A stretch of DNA of 40,552 bases from an uncultured Lachnospiraceae bacterium (GCA_900317825.1 ONIH01000013.1:6792-47343), one strand, 5' to 3'. Shown: positions 25,253 through 33,980, numbered from the stretch's first letter. The notes: generated by a model not told the origin, from the letters alone. Translations and numbers: made by a program.

Positions 25253-26091
25253 AAAGCCATTCAGAAAGAACAAGAGTAGTAATAGCACAGATAGTGCTCG
25301 TGATCCTCTCATTCATGTGTATGTTCTTCTTCTACATCCTGATCATCAACTCGACCAGGTCTCATGTAGAACTACAGAAAGGATTCTCATTCCTTCCGAG
25401 CACACATTTTGCGAAGAACCTGACAAACGTATTAAACGATGGAACTCTTCCAGTCGTAAACGGTATCATCAACAGCCTTATAGTGGCAGCCTGCAGTGCG
25501 GCTCTGTCGACTTACTTTTCAGCGATGACTGCATTCGGACTTTACGTGTATGATTTCAAGCTGAGAAAAGCAGCGTTTACATTTATCATGGCAATCATGG
25601 TAATGCCTACACAGGTTACCGCACTTGGTTTCTTAAGACTCATCACGAACATGGGAATGTATGATACGGTTCTTCCGCTGATCATCCCTTCGATAGCTTC
25701 ACCGGCAGTATTCTACTTCATGTACAGCTACATGGAGTCATCACTTCCGGCAGCTCTCGTTGAAGCAGCCAGAATAGATGGTGCAAGTGAGTTCAGGATC
25801 TTTAACCAGATAGTCATTCCTATCATGAAGCCGGCTATCGCAGTACAGGCCATCTTCACCTTCGTAGGTTCCTGGAATAACTACTTCATTCCAGCCCTTG
25901 TTCTTCAGACAAAGAAGAAGATGACTCTTCCTATACTTATCGCAACCCTTCGTGGTGCTGATTACATGAACTTCGATATGGGTAAGATCTACATGATGAT
26001 CATGGTAGCTATCGTTCCTATCATCATCGTATATCTCTTCCTTTCGAGATTCATCATCGCCGGTATTACCCTTGGTGGTGTTAAGGAGTAA
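25249..26091 (+). CDS. ABC sugar importer permease (MalG/UgpE type)
   Basis: A 280-residue inner-membrane permease with six helices, partner of the preceding MalF-type subunit. The EAA loop is EAARIDGASEFRIFNQIVIP (about residues 179-198). GGAGG lies inside the preceding gene, 9 bases before the ATG. The stop codon overlaps the ribosome site of the GH3 gene, which begins 3 bases later, so importer and glucosidase are co-translated. Confidence 0.93.
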   Translation: MKSHSERTRVVIAQIVLVILSFMCMFFFYILIINSTRSHVELQKGFSFLPSTHFAKNLTNVLNDGTLPVVNGIINSLIVAACSAALSTYFSAMTAFGLYVYDFKLRKAAFTFIMAIMVMPTQVTALGFLRLITNMGMYDTVLPLIIPSIASPAVFYFMYSYMESSLPAALVEAARIDGASEFRIFNQIVIPIMKPAIAVQAIFTFVGSWNNYFIPALVLQTKKKMTLPILIATLRGADYMNFDMGKIYMMIMVAIVPIIIVYLFLSRFIIAGITLGGVKE

Positions 26092-26094
26092 TTT

Positions 26095-28341
26095 ATGAGT
26101 GAGGCTGGTCTCAGCCCTCTTGCGCAGGGCATATCATTACCCGTCGAAGGAGAAAAGTACAATTCACCAGGCTCGATAGATGTGATCCGTCGGGCCGGTG
26201 ATGAAGCCATAGTTCTTCTAAAAAACGACGATGAAGTCCTACCGATAAAGGACGAGCGTGTCGCAGTTTTCGGCAGATGCCAGATCAATACATTTTTCGT
26301 AGGATATGGAAGTGGAGGCGACGTCAAGCCGACCAGAAAAGTATCTATCCTCGATGGCATAAAAAGTGCCGGCATAAACTACGACACAGAACTGGCCAGA
26401 GCCTATAAAGCATGGTGTCCTGATCATATACCTGACGAAGGCACCTGGGGTAAATGGCCTTTCAGTTTTCCTGAAATGCCTGTCTCTGACGAGCTGATGC
26501 AGGCGGCTTCCGACAGCTGTGAAAAAGCAGTAGTCGTGATAGGCAGGGCGGCAGGCGAAGACAGAGATAACACTCTTACAAAGGGCAGCTTCTTCCTCAC
26601 AGATGAGGAGGAAGCCCTCCTTGAAAAAGTAGACAAAGCATTTGAAAATGTCATAGTTCTTTTAAATATCGGTGGTCCTATAGATTTCACCTGGCTTAAA
26701 AAATACAGTAACCTGAAAGGCCTTCTGATCGTCTGGCAGCTGGGACAGGAAATGGGTCATGCGGTAGCAGATGTACTTACCGGCAGAGTCTCTCCTTCAG
26801 GGCATTTAACCCAGACTATAGCTGAAAAGTACGATGACTATCCGTCAGCCGCCCATTTCGGAGATCCGGACTCTAACGAGTACAAAGAAGGCGTCCGTGT
26901 AGGTTACAGAGGGCTTAAAGAAGCTCTGTTCCCATTCGGATACGGTCTGTCTTATACGACCTTCGATACACAGGTGCTGGACTATAAAGAGACAGCTCAT
27001 ACCTTTGAGTTCAGGACAGAGATCAAGAATACCGGAAAGCGTTCAGGAAAAGGGTTAGTCCAGCTGTATGCCACTATTCCGGGATATGATTTCAGGACTC
27101 TTGTAGGATATGGGAAGTCTGATGAGCTCGCACCTGGTGAGAGTGAAGTCATTCTCCTCTCGGTTAAAAAAGTCCAGGTTTCGATCTACGACACCGATTC
27201 CGAAAGTTTCGTGATACAGAAAGGCTTCTATGAATTTTTCATAGGAGACACGCCATATGATACTATTGTAAAAGCTGGTCAGGCGACTGTCACAGATGAT
27301 ATAGTCGTTCAGAAATGCGAGAGTATCACAGAAGGCTCTGAGAAGCTAAAAGAGAGGATACATGACAGACTTCCTGCTCCTGTAGAGACTATAGTCCAAG
27401 AGCAGATCAGCTTTGATGATGTAAGAGCTGGAAAGTATTCCCTGGATGACTTCATAGCGCAGATGACTCCGGCAGAGCTTTCGGATCTGTCGCGCGGCGA
27501 AGGTGATATGGATTCACCTAATGCCATCAAAGGAAACGCAGGTGTATTCGGTGGAATCACACCCGCCTTAAAGAAAAAAGATATTCCGATAATAAATACT
27601 TCGGATGGTCCTTCGGGACTCCGTGTATGCAGATACAGTTCACTTCTTCCTATAGGCACAGCTGTTGCCAGCACCTGGAACAGGCGCCTGACAGAAGAGT
27701 TGTATTCGTCGGAAGCGGACGACATGAAGCACTACGGAGTTGATGTATTGCTCGGCCCTGGAATGAACATCCAGAGAAATCCGCTCTGCGGCAGGAATTT
27801 CGAATACTATTCGGAAGACCCGTACCTGTCAGGAATGACAGCCGGTGCCGCCGTAAGAGGCATCCAGAGCAAAGGAGCTGCAGCCTGCATAAAGCACTTT
27901 GCCTGCAACAACCAGGAGACAAACCGGTACAGGAATTCAAGCGATGTAGATGAAAAGACTCTTAGAGAGATCTATCTGAAGCCTTTTGAGATCGCCATCC
28001 GTGAATCCTCACCGAAGTGCATTATGACAAGCTATAACCAGATAAACGGTGTCTGGGCACATTACAATTACGACCTGGTAAAGACAGTGCTCAGAAAAGA
28101 ATGGGGCTACAAGGGCCTGGTCATGACAGACTGGTGGATGCAGCTGGCTGACAGTCCTGAATTCCCTGGAGTGAAAAATAACGCGTACCGTATCCGCGCA
28201 GGTGTAAACCTCTTGATGCCTGGCGCACTGATACGAGGCGATGTAGGGTTTGTACATGACTCCGACCCGGAGAACTACCTGACCCTTGGAGAACTTCAGG
28301 AAAACGCCCGCTACATTCTAAACTTCATTTTACTTAGGTAA
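26095..28341 (+). CDS. GH3 beta-glucosidase with reversed domain order, cytoplasmic
   Basis: Hydrolyses beta-glucosides taken up by the importer. No signal peptide. The domain order is inverted relative to most GH3 enzymes: the alpha/beta sandwich domain comes first (residues ~25-280, DEAIVLLKND, GYGSGGD), then a fibronectin-III-like domain (about 295-375), and last the TIM-barrel domain (about 450-748). The barrel has the sugar-binding KHFACNNQE and the nucleophile Asp 679 in GLVMTDWWM. This layout is known from Butyrivibrio fibrisolvens and Ruminococcus albus beta-glucosidases and supports the taxonomic guess. It follows the second permease by 3 bases with GGAG overlapping the upstream stop, and is the last gene before a strong hairpin. 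Confidence 0.92.
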   Translation: MSEAGLSPLAQGISLPVEGEKYNSPGSIDVIRRAGDEAIVLLKNDDEVLPIKDERVAVFGRCQINTFFVGYGSGGDVKPTRKVSILDGIKSAGINYDTELARAYKAWCPDHIPDEGTWGKWPFSFPEMPVSDELMQAASDSCEKAVVVIGRAAGEDRDNTLTKGSFFLTDEEEALLEKVDKAFENVIVLLNIGGPIDFTWLKKYSNLKGLLIVWQLGQEMGHAVADVLTGRVSPSGHLTQTIAEKYDDYPSAAHFGDPDSNEYKEGVRVGYRGLKEALFPFGYGLSYTTFDTQVLDYKETAHTFEFRTEIKNTGKRSGKGLVQLYATIPGYDFRTLVGYGKSDELAPGESEVILLSVKKVQVSIYDTDSESFVIQKGFYEFFIGDTPYDTIVKAGQATVTDDIVVQKCESITEGSEKLKERIHDRLPAPVETIVQEQISFDDVRAGKYSLDDFIAQMTPAELSDLSRGEGDMDSPNAIKGNAGVFGGITPALKKKDIPIINTSDGPSGLRVCRYSSLLPIGTAVASTWNRRLTEELYSSEADDMKHYGVDVLLGPGMNIQRNPLCGRNFEYYSEDPYLSGMTAGAAVRGIQSKGAAACIKHFACNNQETNRYRNSSDVDEKTLREIYLKPFEIAIRESSPKCIMTSYNQINGVWAHYNYDLVKTVLRKEWGYKGLVMTDWWMQLADSPEFPGVKNNAYRIRAGVNLLMPGALIRGDVGFVHDSDPENYLTLGELQENARYILNFILLR

Positions 28342-28356
28342 CTTCTTCATTATAAT
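28329..28356 (+). promoter_or_regulatory. Possible promoter between GH3 and second GH94 gene
   Basis: TTTACT (28329-28334), 16-bp spacer, TATAAT (28351-28356). If real, the hairpin at 28371-28399 lies within the leader of the GH94 gene and would act as an attenuator. Confidence 0.35.
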
Positions 28357-28370
28357 AAATTCCTCTTCAT

Positions 28371-28399
28371 AAAAAGCTGCGGCATGTCCGCAGCTTTTT
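28371..28399. terminator. Strong terminator after GH3 gene
   Basis: Perfect 12-bp stem AAAAAGCTGCGG / CCGCAGCTTTTT with loop CATGT. It ends only 32 bases before the next GH94 gene, which then needs its own promoter or partial read-through. Confidence 0.88.
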
Positions 28400-28431
28400 A
28401 AAACTAAAGCTTTATAAGCAGAAAGGAATAT

Positions 28432-31125
28432 ATGGACGGAATACAATTTTTAGATAACGATGGGACCTTTGAACTGGATCGTCCGGAAGATTACAGCTAT
28501 CTGTATTTTCCGCTTGCCAGTGAAAAAGGCTTAAAGAGCAGTATCACTCCGAATCTCGGCGGTGATATAAAAATAGATCAGACGTCTTTTTTACTTGAGC
28601 CTGTAAGTGCTGAGAATCTGCACAACAACAGGAGCACCAGGAATTTCTGGGCCAAGTTCGATAATGGTGATGTATGGTCAGCAGCCGGAAGCTCTGCTGA
28701 GGCTGAAAATGACAAGTTCACGAAGGCTCAGGACAACTCAAAGATCACTGCCGGTTTTATGTGGCAGAATATAGAGCGCGAGTCAAAAAAATATGGTATC
28801 AGTGCCGAGATCACATCATTCGTACCTAGAGACTTAAACGCCGAGGTCATGTCGGTAAAGCTAAAAAATACTTCCGATAAGACAGAGAAGTTCACGCCGG
28901 TTGCCGCAGTTCCTATATATGGCAGAAGTGCTGATAATATCCGTGACCACAGGAACGTGACCTCGATGCTCCATCGAATCCACACTGATAAGTACGGTAT
29001 CATCGTGACTCCTACGATGTCATTTGATGAGAGAGGACATAAGAAAAATCATACGTCGTATTTTGTCTATGGAGAGTCAGGTGAAGGTAAGGCTCCGGAA
29101 GTATTTTACCCTACAGTTGATCTGTTCCTGGGAGAAGGAGGAACCTTCACTCATCCGGGAGCTGTCTACAGAGACCTGAAAGGCGCAAAGGCAGGAGAAT
29201 ATTTTGCCGGTAGAGAAGCCGTCGGTGCGCTTCAGTTTGCTGAGATAACGCTTGCCCCTGGAGAAGAGGTAAGCTACACTGTTCTTTTGGGAATCACGCC
29301 GGTGGGAACAGATCTGGCACCTGTCATCGACAGATTCAGCAGTACAGAAAAGACAGAAAGCGAGCTTAAAGAGGTAAAGGATTACTGGAAAAAGGAAGTC
29401 AGCATCAGCTACCATACCGGGAACCATTCATTTGATGAACTGATGAAGTGGGTTACCTTCCAGCCATTTTTACGCAGGATCTTCGGATGTTCGTTCCTTC
29501 CTCATCATGATTACGGCAGAGGCGGCAGAGGCTGGAGAGACCTTTGGCAGGATTCGCTTTCTCTTCTGATGATGAACCCGAAGGAAGTCAGAGATGATCT
29601 GGTAAGCTATTTCGGCGGAGTCAGGATCGATGGAACGAATGCTACGATCATAGGTGACAAGCCGGGAGAATTCAAGGCTGACAGAAACGGTATTGCCCGT
29701 GTCTGGATGGATCATGGCATGTGGCCTTTCCTTACGATAGAGCTCTATCTGAACCAGACAGGAGACTATTCCATCCTGAGCGAAGAGGCCCCGTATTTCC
29801 AGGACCGCCAGATTTTCAGAGGAACTGATACTGACAGCAACTGGAATGAAAAGGACGGCACTATACTGAAGGACAAGGGTGGAAAAACCATAAATGGAAC
29901 AGTCCTTGAACATATACTCATCGAGACACTGACCGAATTCTACGAGGTCGGCCAGCATAATATCATCCGTCTCCGTGGAGCCGACTGGAACGATGCTCTC
30001 GATATGTCTGATGAAAATGGTGAGAGTGTAGCATTTACCTATGCTTATGCAGGAAATCTGAAGCGTCTGTCGAAGCTCCTTAGTCTGCTCGATCAGAAGG
30101 AAGGCATCCATGAGGTGACACTTAACAGAGCTCTTGAAGTACTGCTTGAGAACGGCACCGACAGATACGAGTCTGTCGAAGAAAAGACAAAGGCCCTGAA
30201 AAAATATTTTTCAAAGGTACAGCCAGAGACTGACGGCGCAAAGGCAGATTTCGACGTAAAGACGCTTGCTGATAATCTGGAAGAAAAAGCCGACTGGCTT
30301 ATGGATTTTCTGAGAAAGCAGGAGTGGATCGAGACTCCGTCTGACTCATGGTTTAACAGCTACTATGATAATTCTGGAAACAGAGTCGAAGGAGTACAGG
30401 AGGACGGCAGTGTCAGGATGATGCTTACCGGACAGGTCTTTGCTATCATGAGCGGTACGGCGAGTGACGATGAAGTCGCAAGCATTGCCAAAGCTGCCGA
30501 TCATTATCTCTACAGGGAAGACATAGGCGGATACCGTCTGAACACAGACTTCCATGAGCTGAAAATGGACCTTGGCCGAATGTTCGGATTTGCCTACGGT
30601 GAAAAAGAGAACGGCGCTGTATTCTCACACATGGCAGTCATGTACGCGAATGCGCTCTATGGCAGAGGCTTCGCAAAAGAAGGTTGTAAGGCTGTTAAGG
30701 CACTGACAGATGCCTGCATGAACTTTGATAAGAGCCGCATCTATCCGGGCATCCCTGAGTATTTCAGGACCGATGGACGTGGAATGTATCACTATCTGAC
30801 AGGTGCAGCCAGCTGGCTGATGATGACTGTCGTACAGGAGATGTACGGGGTAAAGGGTGTATCAGGTGATCTGGTCATCACACCGCGTCTTACAGCAGAA
30901 CAGTTTGACGCTGACGGAAAAGCCAGTATCAGTCTGCCGTTTGCGGGAAGCCGCATTCACGTCACGATCGAAAATCCTGCTAAGAAGGAAACTGGAGCTT
31001 ACACTGTCGAAAGTGCCTTCCTTAACGGCACAGAAATATCTCACGGCGCTGACTTTGTCTCGATAGACAGAGATCAGATAGCAGACAAAGAAAAAGAACA
31101 GGAAATCCGTATTGTACTCGGATAA
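28432..31125 (+). CDS. GH94 phosphorylase, divergent subfamily (laminaribiose/cellodextrin type possible)
   Basis: An 897-residue cytoplasmic inverting phosphorylase of beta-linked gluco-oligosaccharides. The N-terminal beta-sandwich (about 1-300) is followed by the (alpha/alpha)6 barrel with HHDYGRGGRGWRDLWQD (about 365-380), ARVWMDHGMWPF, and the catalytic Asp 521 in RGADWNDALDM. The phosphate loop appears as YHYLTGAASWLM. It is only distantly related to the cellobiose phosphorylase upstream and has an insertion at about 565-640. Length and the GRGGRGWRDLWQD motif recall laminaribiose phosphorylases and related Lachnospiraceae enzymes, but specificity is not readable from the sequence. AAAGGA lies before the ATG; it is separated from the importer operon by a terminator. 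Confidence 0.85.
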   Translation: MDGIQFLDNDGTFELDRPEDYSYLYFPLASEKGLKSSITPNLGGDIKIDQTSFLLEPVSAENLHNNRSTRNFWAKFDNGDVWSAAGSSAEAENDKFTKAQDNSKITAGFMWQNIERESKKYGISAEITSFVPRDLNAEVMSVKLKNTSDKTEKFTPVAAVPIYGRSADNIRDHRNVTSMLHRIHTDKYGIIVTPTMSFDERGHKKNHTSYFVYGESGEGKAPEVFYPTVDLFLGEGGTFTHPGAVYRDLKGAKAGEYFAGREAVGALQFAEITLAPGEEVSYTVLLGITPVGTDLAPVIDRFSSTEKTESELKEVKDYWKKEVSISYHTGNHSFDELMKWVTFQPFLRRIFGCSFLPHHDYGRGGRGWRDLWQDSLSLLMMNPKEVRDDLVSYFGGVRIDGTNATIIGDKPGEFKADRNGIARVWMDHGMWPFLTIELYLNQTGDYSILSEEAPYFQDRQIFRGTDTDSNWNEKDGTILKDKGGKTINGTVLEHILIETLTEFYEVGQHNIIRLRGADWNDALDMSDENGESVAFTYAYAGNLKRLSKLLSLLDQKEGIHEVTLNRALEVLLENGTDRYESVEEKTKALKKYFSKVQPETDGAKADFDVKTLADNLEEKADWLMDFLRKQEWIETPSDSWFNSYYDNSGNRVEGVQEDGSVRMMLTGQVFAIMSGTASDDEVASIAKAADHYLYREDIGGYRLNTDFHELKMDLGRMFGFAYGEKENGAVFSHMAVMYANALYGRGFAKEGCKAVKALTDACMNFDKSRIYPGIPEYFRTDGRGMYHYLTGAASWLMMTVVQEMYGVKGVSGDLVITPRLTAEQFDADGKASISLPFAGSRIHVTIENPAKKETGAYTVESAFLNGTEISHGADFVSIDRDQIADKEKEQEIRIVLG

Positions 31126-31132
31126 GCCTGAT

Positions 31133-31212
31133 CGGAAAAAATCCACATGTATTGACACTTTTACTCAGAAAGCGTAAAATAGTCTTAGAAAACTTTTTGT
31201 GGATTTTTTCCG
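31133..31212. repeat. 15-bp perfect inverted repeats flanking a promoter (possible invertible switch)
   Basis: CGGAAAAAATCCACA (31133-31147) and TGTGGATTTTTTCCG (31198-31212) are exact reverse complements separated by 50 bp. The spacer holds one complete sigma-A promoter pointing at the MATE gene. No recombinase is present in the window. Alternatively it is a long-stem transcript structure. Confidence 0.75.
31152..31180 (+). promoter_or_regulatory. Consensus promoter of MATE gene
   Basis: TTGACA (31152-31157), 17-bp spacer, TAAAAT (31175-31180). The start would be near 31187, giving a leader of about 120 nt. Confidence 0.8.
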
Positions 31213-31253
31213 GATTTTTATATCACCTTTTCGCCACACAGTATGACCGATCT

Positions 31254-31282
31254 CAGCTGCGTGGCATTTTTATGCGCAGCTG
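31254..31282 (+). promoter_or_regulatory. Leader hairpin upstream of MATE gene
   Basis: CAGCTGCG / CGCAGCTG, 8 bp, with a 13-base loop that can pair further (CAT / ATG). It sits 25 bases before the start codon and has no U run after it. Confidence 0.4.
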
Positions 31283-31307
31283 CTGACTCTATGAAAGGGT
31301 ATTTTTT

Positions 31308-32645
31308 ATGCAGCAGACGTATATGAAGGAGAAGAAGATTCTCCCACTTGTTCTTTCCATGTCAATCCCAATGGCGCTTTCGATGCTTGTCAATGCGCTC
31401 TACAATATAGTGGACAGCTATTTTGTAGCGCAGATCAGCGAAAAGGCCATGACAGCTTTATCTCTTGTTTTCCCATTGCAGAATGTATCCGGAGCTGTGG
31501 CTATAGGCTTCGGAGTCGGCGCAAATGCGGTCACGGCATTTTTTATGGGACAGAATGATAAGAAGGCAGCAGATGGGGCAGCATCGCTTAGCCTGCTCCT
31601 CTCATTTGTTCATTCAGTAATTCTTACAGCAGTTCTTCTTCTGATCCAGAGGCCGTTTCTGGCATCATTTACGAATGATTCCGAGACTTTATCGTATGGA
31701 GTTCAGTACGGGCTTATAGTATTCTCAGGGTTAGTTATCTCACAGGTGTCACTTATCTACGAGAAGCTGTTTCAGGCTGTAGGTAAAATGAAGATAAGTA
31801 TGATCAGTATGATAGCAGGCTGTGTTACGAACATAGTCTTAGATCCTGTAATGATCTTCGGAGTCGGACCTTTCCCAGTGATGGGGATAAGCGGTGCGGC
31901 TGCGGCGACACTGATAGGGCAGACTGTGACACTTGTCATATATCTGTACTGCTGGAAGAAAAAAATGCTTGGCATAAGACTTTCCATAACTGAGGGTTGG
32001 CATTACAGACATCTGGCCGGAAGGCTTTACGGGATAGGAATACCTGCTATCTTAAACCAGGCGCTTCCGTCAGTGCTCATAACACTTCTGAACGGGATCC
32101 TCTCTGCTTTTTCAGCGACAGACGTCCTGATCCTTGGTATCTACTATAAACTCCAGACATTTATCTATCTGACCTCGAGCGGTATAGTCCAGGGAATCCG
32201 TCCTCTTGTGGCATATAACTATGGAGCTGGCGACCTGAAAAGAGTCAAAGGTATAGTCAGGTGCGCGCTTATACTTGCGATAATAGTAATGGGTGTGGGA
32301 ATGGCGATATGTATGATAGCTCCGGGAAGCCTTATAGGACTCTTTACTACAAATCCTGCGACCATTAAGGCTGGTGGAACTGCACTTCGTATCATAAGCT
32401 GCGGCTTTGTGGTCTCATCGATATCTGTTATCGTATGCGGGACCATGGAAGCGCTTGGTTCGGGAACTCTCTCCTTTATCATCTCATTGATGAGATATGT
32501 AGTGATCATAGTTCCGGTGGCATTTGTACTCAGCCGTTTTATAGGAGCCACCGGAGTCTGGAACGCATTCTGGGTAGCAGAAGCAGTCACAGCGGTCATC
32601 GCTGCACTTATATACAGAAAGAAAATGCATGCGATCTCGAAGTAA
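31308..32645 (+). CDS. MATE-family multidrug/metabolite exporter
   Basis: A 445-residue membrane protein with twelve predicted helices in two homologous halves, exporting cationic drugs or metabolites by Na+ or H+ antiport. The family start ILPLVLSMSIPMALSMLVNALYNIVDSYFV and the second-half segment GIPAILNQALPSVLITLLNG are clear. RPLVAYNYGAGD is typical of the DinF/NorM-like group. AAAGGG lies 9 bases before the ATG. It is a single gene. Its promoter sits between 15-bp inverted repeats, suggesting either phase variation or structured control. The substrate cannot be predicted. Confidence 0.93.
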   Translation: MQQTYMKEKKILPLVLSMSIPMALSMLVNALYNIVDSYFVAQISEKAMTALSLVFPLQNVSGAVAIGFGVGANAVTAFFMGQNDKKAADGAASLSLLLSFVHSVILTAVLLLIQRPFLASFTNDSETLSYGVQYGLIVFSGLVISQVSLIYEKLFQAVGKMKISMISMIAGCVTNIVLDPVMIFGVGPFPVMGISGAAAATLIGQTVTLVIYLYCWKKKMLGIRLSITEGWHYRHLAGRLYGIGIPAILNQALPSVLITLLNGILSAFSATDVLILGIYYKLQTFIYLTSSGIVQGIRPLVAYNYGAGDLKRVKGIVRCALILAIIVMGVGMAICMIAPGSLIGLFTTNPATIKAGGTALRIISCGFVVSSISVIVCGTMEALGSGTLSFIISLMRYVVIIVPVAFVLSRFIGATGVWNAFWVAEAVTAVIAALIYRKKMHAISK

Positions 32646-32664
32646 CTGATAACTTAATACATTA

Positions 32665-32694
32665 TTGCATTCACTCAGATACATCGTATATAAT
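32665..32694 (+). promoter_or_regulatory. Promoter of FMN-dependent oxidase-like gene
   Basis: TTGCAT (32665-32670), 18-bp spacer, TATAAT (32689-32694), giving a leader of about 18 nt with GGAGG. Confidence 0.6.
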
Positions 32695-32717
32695 GGAGAC
32701 AAATGGAGGTGCACATT

Positions 32718-33689
32718 ATGAGTGAAGGAAAGGAAAAAGAAGCTGTATGGCCGGGCCCGGAGGGGTTGATACCGGCTCTGCCAAAAGACGCGTCAAATGC
32801 CAGCTGGCATACGAGAAGATATCTGGATGATATCCTTATCGAGGAGAGGATCCTGGGAACTCAGCCTGCAGATATCTCGATGGAGTTATGGGGAAAGAAT
32901 TTTTCTTCGCCTATAATGATGCCGGCTTTTTCACATCTGAATAAAGCGGGTCTTGATCATAAGCCAATGGAAGAGTACGCCGAAGCCGCAAAGGATCTGA
33001 ACCTGGTGAACTGGGTCGGAATGGAGTCTGATGAAGACTACGCTGAGATAGCTGCTGTCGGAGCGGAGACTATCCGCATTATCAAACCTTTCGCAGATCA
33101 TGAAAAAATAAAAGACCAGATGGACTTTGCTAAGGATCACAATGCTTTTGCAGTAGGTGTAGATATAGACCACAGCATAGGAACTGACGGAGAGTTCGAT
33201 GTAGTAGACGGCGAGACTATGGGCTCGCTTTCGGACGCAGAACTGAAGGATCTGATCAGCCATGCGCACGATCTCGGGCTTCCGTTCGTGGCAAAGGGAG
33301 TGCTCAGTGCCAGGGACGCTTCTATCTGTCAGAGAGCAGGAGCGGATGCCATAGTCGTAAGCCACCATCATGGAAGGCTGCCGTTTGCAGTGCCGCCTGC
33401 TATGGTGATCCCTGAGATAAAGCGGGTATCCGGTCAGATGCTCGTCTTTGCGGACTGCTCAGTAGATGACGGTCGGGATGCGTACAAGCTGATGGCGATC
33501 GGCGCAGACGCAGTCTCGGTAGGTCGTGCCATACTTCCGGGACTGTTAAAGGGAGGAAAGGCTCCGGTTGAGAAAAAGATCCAGGAGATGGATCAGCAGC
33601 TTAAGGAAGTCATGGGTTATACAGGAGTTGCTACTGTGCGGGATTTTGACCCGTCAGTGCTCTGGTATCATGGCAGACATCTGCTCTGA
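32718..33689 (+). CDS. FMN-dependent alpha-hydroxyacid oxidase-like protein, divergent active site
   Basis: A 323-residue TIM-barrel flavoprotein of the lactate oxidase/glycolate oxidase family. The fold is recognisable from RRYLDDILIEE, SSPIMMPAFSH, LPFVAKGVLSARDA, GADAIVVSHHHGR and GADAVSVGRAIL. The active-site motif usually reads SNHGxRQ; here it is SHHHGRLPF, keeping the catalytic His and Arg but replacing neighbours. The FMN-phosphate motif DSGVRRG is altered to DCSVDDGRD, losing the Arg. Substrate and even catalysis may differ from classical members. The ATG at 32718 follows GGAGG by 8 bases; an upstream ATG overlaps that site. Single gene with its own promoter. Confidence 0.75.
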   Translation: MSEGKEKEAVWPGPEGLIPALPKDASNASWHTRRYLDDILIEERILGTQPADISMELWGKNFSSPIMMPAFSHLNKAGLDHKPMEEYAEAAKDLNLVNWVGMESDEDYAEIAAVGAETIRIIKPFADHEKIKDQMDFAKDHNAFAVGVDIDHSIGTDGEFDVVDGETMGSLSDAELKDLISHAHDLGLPFVAKGVLSARDASICQRAGADAIVVSHHHGRLPFAVPPAMVIPEIKRVSGQMLVFADCSVDDGRDAYKLMAIGADAVSVGRAILPGLLKGGKAPVEKKIQEMDQQLKEVMGYTGVATVRDFDPSVLWYHGRHLL

Positions 33690-33698
33690 TAAATAAAT

Positions 33699-33773
33699 TT
33701 TAATACTAGCTCCACAGATTTTTCACAGATGGATTGTATAGTATTAAACATCAAAGGGAACAAAACCCTTTGA
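33699..33773 (+). ncRNA. Structured non-coding stretch, candidate small RNA or leader
   Basis: Within a 350-bp gene-free region. TTTAATACTA (33699-33708) and TAGTATTAAA (33739-33748) form a 10-bp inverted repeat around two direct CACAGAT copies 11 bp apart. A second stem TCAAAGGG / CCCTTTGA follows (33751-33773), then the terminator at 33811-33842. TATAGT at 33737-33742 could be a -10 for a roughly 95-nt transcript, though no -35 is clear. No known RNA family is recognised. Confidence 0.35.
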
Positions 33774-33810
33774 CGGAAATTGTTTTCGTTTTTCATACTC
33801 CCCCTCATTA

Positions 33811-33842
33811 GGACCGTGAGATTTTCTCACGGCCCTTTTTTT
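33811..33842 (+). terminator. Rho-independent terminator
   Basis: Stem CCGTGAGA / TCTCACGG, extended by GG/CC beyond one mismatch, loop TTT, then eight T. It ends the oxidase transcript or a small RNA before the feo promoter. Confidence 0.9.
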
Positions 33843-33939
33843 GACCAAAAATCCACTTGACAGATCACAAAGACAAAAAGGCTGTATAACGGTAGTCATT
33901 CGCTTAAAAGATCCTATTACCTTTCATGTCATGATGATA

Positions 33940-33968
33940 TTGACAAATAAAACATATCAGAATATAGT
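33940..33968 (+). promoter_or_regulatory. Promoter of feoAB
   Basis: TTGACA (33940-33945), 17-bp spacer, TATAGT (33963-33968); start near 33975. Confidence 0.7.
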
Positions 33969-33980
33969 ACTGATACAGCA

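Noticed and set aside
28371-28399. Riboswitch in the leader of the second GH94 gene
   Set aside because: Only a simple terminator stem is present; there is no conserved aptamer-like sequence upstream.
29470-30111. 213-codon minus-strand ORF within the second GH94 gene
   Set aside because: Entirely antisense to conserved catalytic-domain codons, no ribosome site or promoter.
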